Positions 51,520-51,622 of a stretch of 51,622 nt of DNA are shown piece by piece; the first letter of the stretch is position 1; every line of letters begins with the position of its first letter. The notes under the pieces are model-generated. The model searched no databases, was not told the DNA's origin, and was given only the letters and a program-made list of their open reading frames with translations. Both the position numbers and the translations under genes were made by a program. Location of the stretch: positions 1 to 51,622 of the forward strand of contig JAEEOK010000121.1 in assembly GCA_016284235.1 (NCBI GenBank), written 5' to 3'. This DNA comes from Succinivibrionaceae bacterium. GTDB lineage: Bacteria > Pseudomonadota > Gammaproteobacteria > Enterobacterales > Succinivibrionaceae.

Positions 51520-51622
51520 TTTATCTCTCAACTCTTCTGCTGCTTTTTTGAAAAATTTTGATTTTCATGTCGTAATCTCCGCTTTTGGAATCGTCGTCAA
51601 TCATCTTGTTTCTTCTGCCAAC
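51520..51622 (-). CDS. Possible C-terminal end of a gene running in from beyond the right edge
   Basis: An open minus-strand frame of about 34 codons runs from the window edge to a TAA at 51520-51522, encoding basic and acidic residues (MIDDDSKSGDYDMKIKI, FQKSSRR). It is too short to identify, and chance openness cannot be excluded. Confidence 0.25.

Overview
The window looks like a chromosomal segment of a host-associated anaerobic gammaproteobacterium, most likely Succinivibrionaceae-like (Succinivibrio/Anaerobiospirillum group). This is inferred from the gene complement and protein flavour: a fused ThrA with thrB and thrC, Crr-type EIIA-Glc, a Dgt dGTPase, MenA, an endA-rsmE-ruvX cluster, AAA-ATPase/PD-(D/E)XK fragments, and IS4/IS1634-like and ISL3-like transposases. 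No rRNA or marker gene is present to confirm it. Base composition is moderate to AT-rich, and clearly AT-richer at 15.9-21.6 kb and 29.2-29.9 kb.

Layout. 0-4 kb: an intact IS4/IS1634-type transposase with AT-hook-like repeats at its C-terminus, then rsuA and a small DUF7678-like gene. 4.2-10 kb (all minus): a four-helix membrane protein, a DUF5718-like protein, an N6-adenine DNA methyltransferase-like protein without a visible nuclease partner, a small helical protein and a glycerate kinase. 10-11 kb: a very small unannotated transcription unit (near-consensus promoter, GNRA-capped leader hairpin, 53-codon secreted peptide, terminator) followed by a decayed IS200/IS605-like 3' end. 11-13.9 kb: an operon of two endonuclease I paralogues, rsmE and ruvX, joined by ATGA overlaps. 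14.7-19.1 kb (minus): a CPDC glutaredoxin-like protein, a pseudopilin and a 929-residue phospholipase-D/SF2-helicase/DUF3427 protein of defence type. 19.9-21.6 kb: a shattered IS1634-type transposase. 21.9-24.3 kb: an NSS-family transporter and metF.

24.5-34.1 kb is an envelope-protein region. It holds a secreted 168-residue protein, a membrane-anchored Sel1-repeat protein, a BspA/DUF285 repeat protein, a secreted protein with eleven 87-bp tandem repeats, and a single-pass LRR membrane protein. By eye the last protein shares its N-terminal half with the DUF285 protein and its C-terminal, presumably periplasmic, domain with the tandem-repeat protein. The three therefore look like one two-compartment system, and this is the best candidate here for something undescribed. 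34.2-36.8 kb: a tRNA-Thr(CGU) with its own promoter, followed by mobile-element debris (ISL3 relic, IS21-like end repeats, a truncated PD-(D/E)XK gene, a second IS200/IS605-like relic).

36.8-51.3 kb is mostly housekeeping on the minus strand: crr with a zinc-ribbon gene, a TSCPD gene and an unknown gene in one tight operon; thrA-thrB-thrC; menA; dgt; glgC; a PP2C phosphatase; and a YhcC-type radical SAM gene translationally coupled to an AAA-type ATPase that lacks the usual nuclease domain. On the plus strand between menA and dgt sits an unusual lipoprotein whose mature part looks like a type IV pilin head. All calls rest on reading the sequence. No database search was run, so family names for the small and unknown proteins are provisional.
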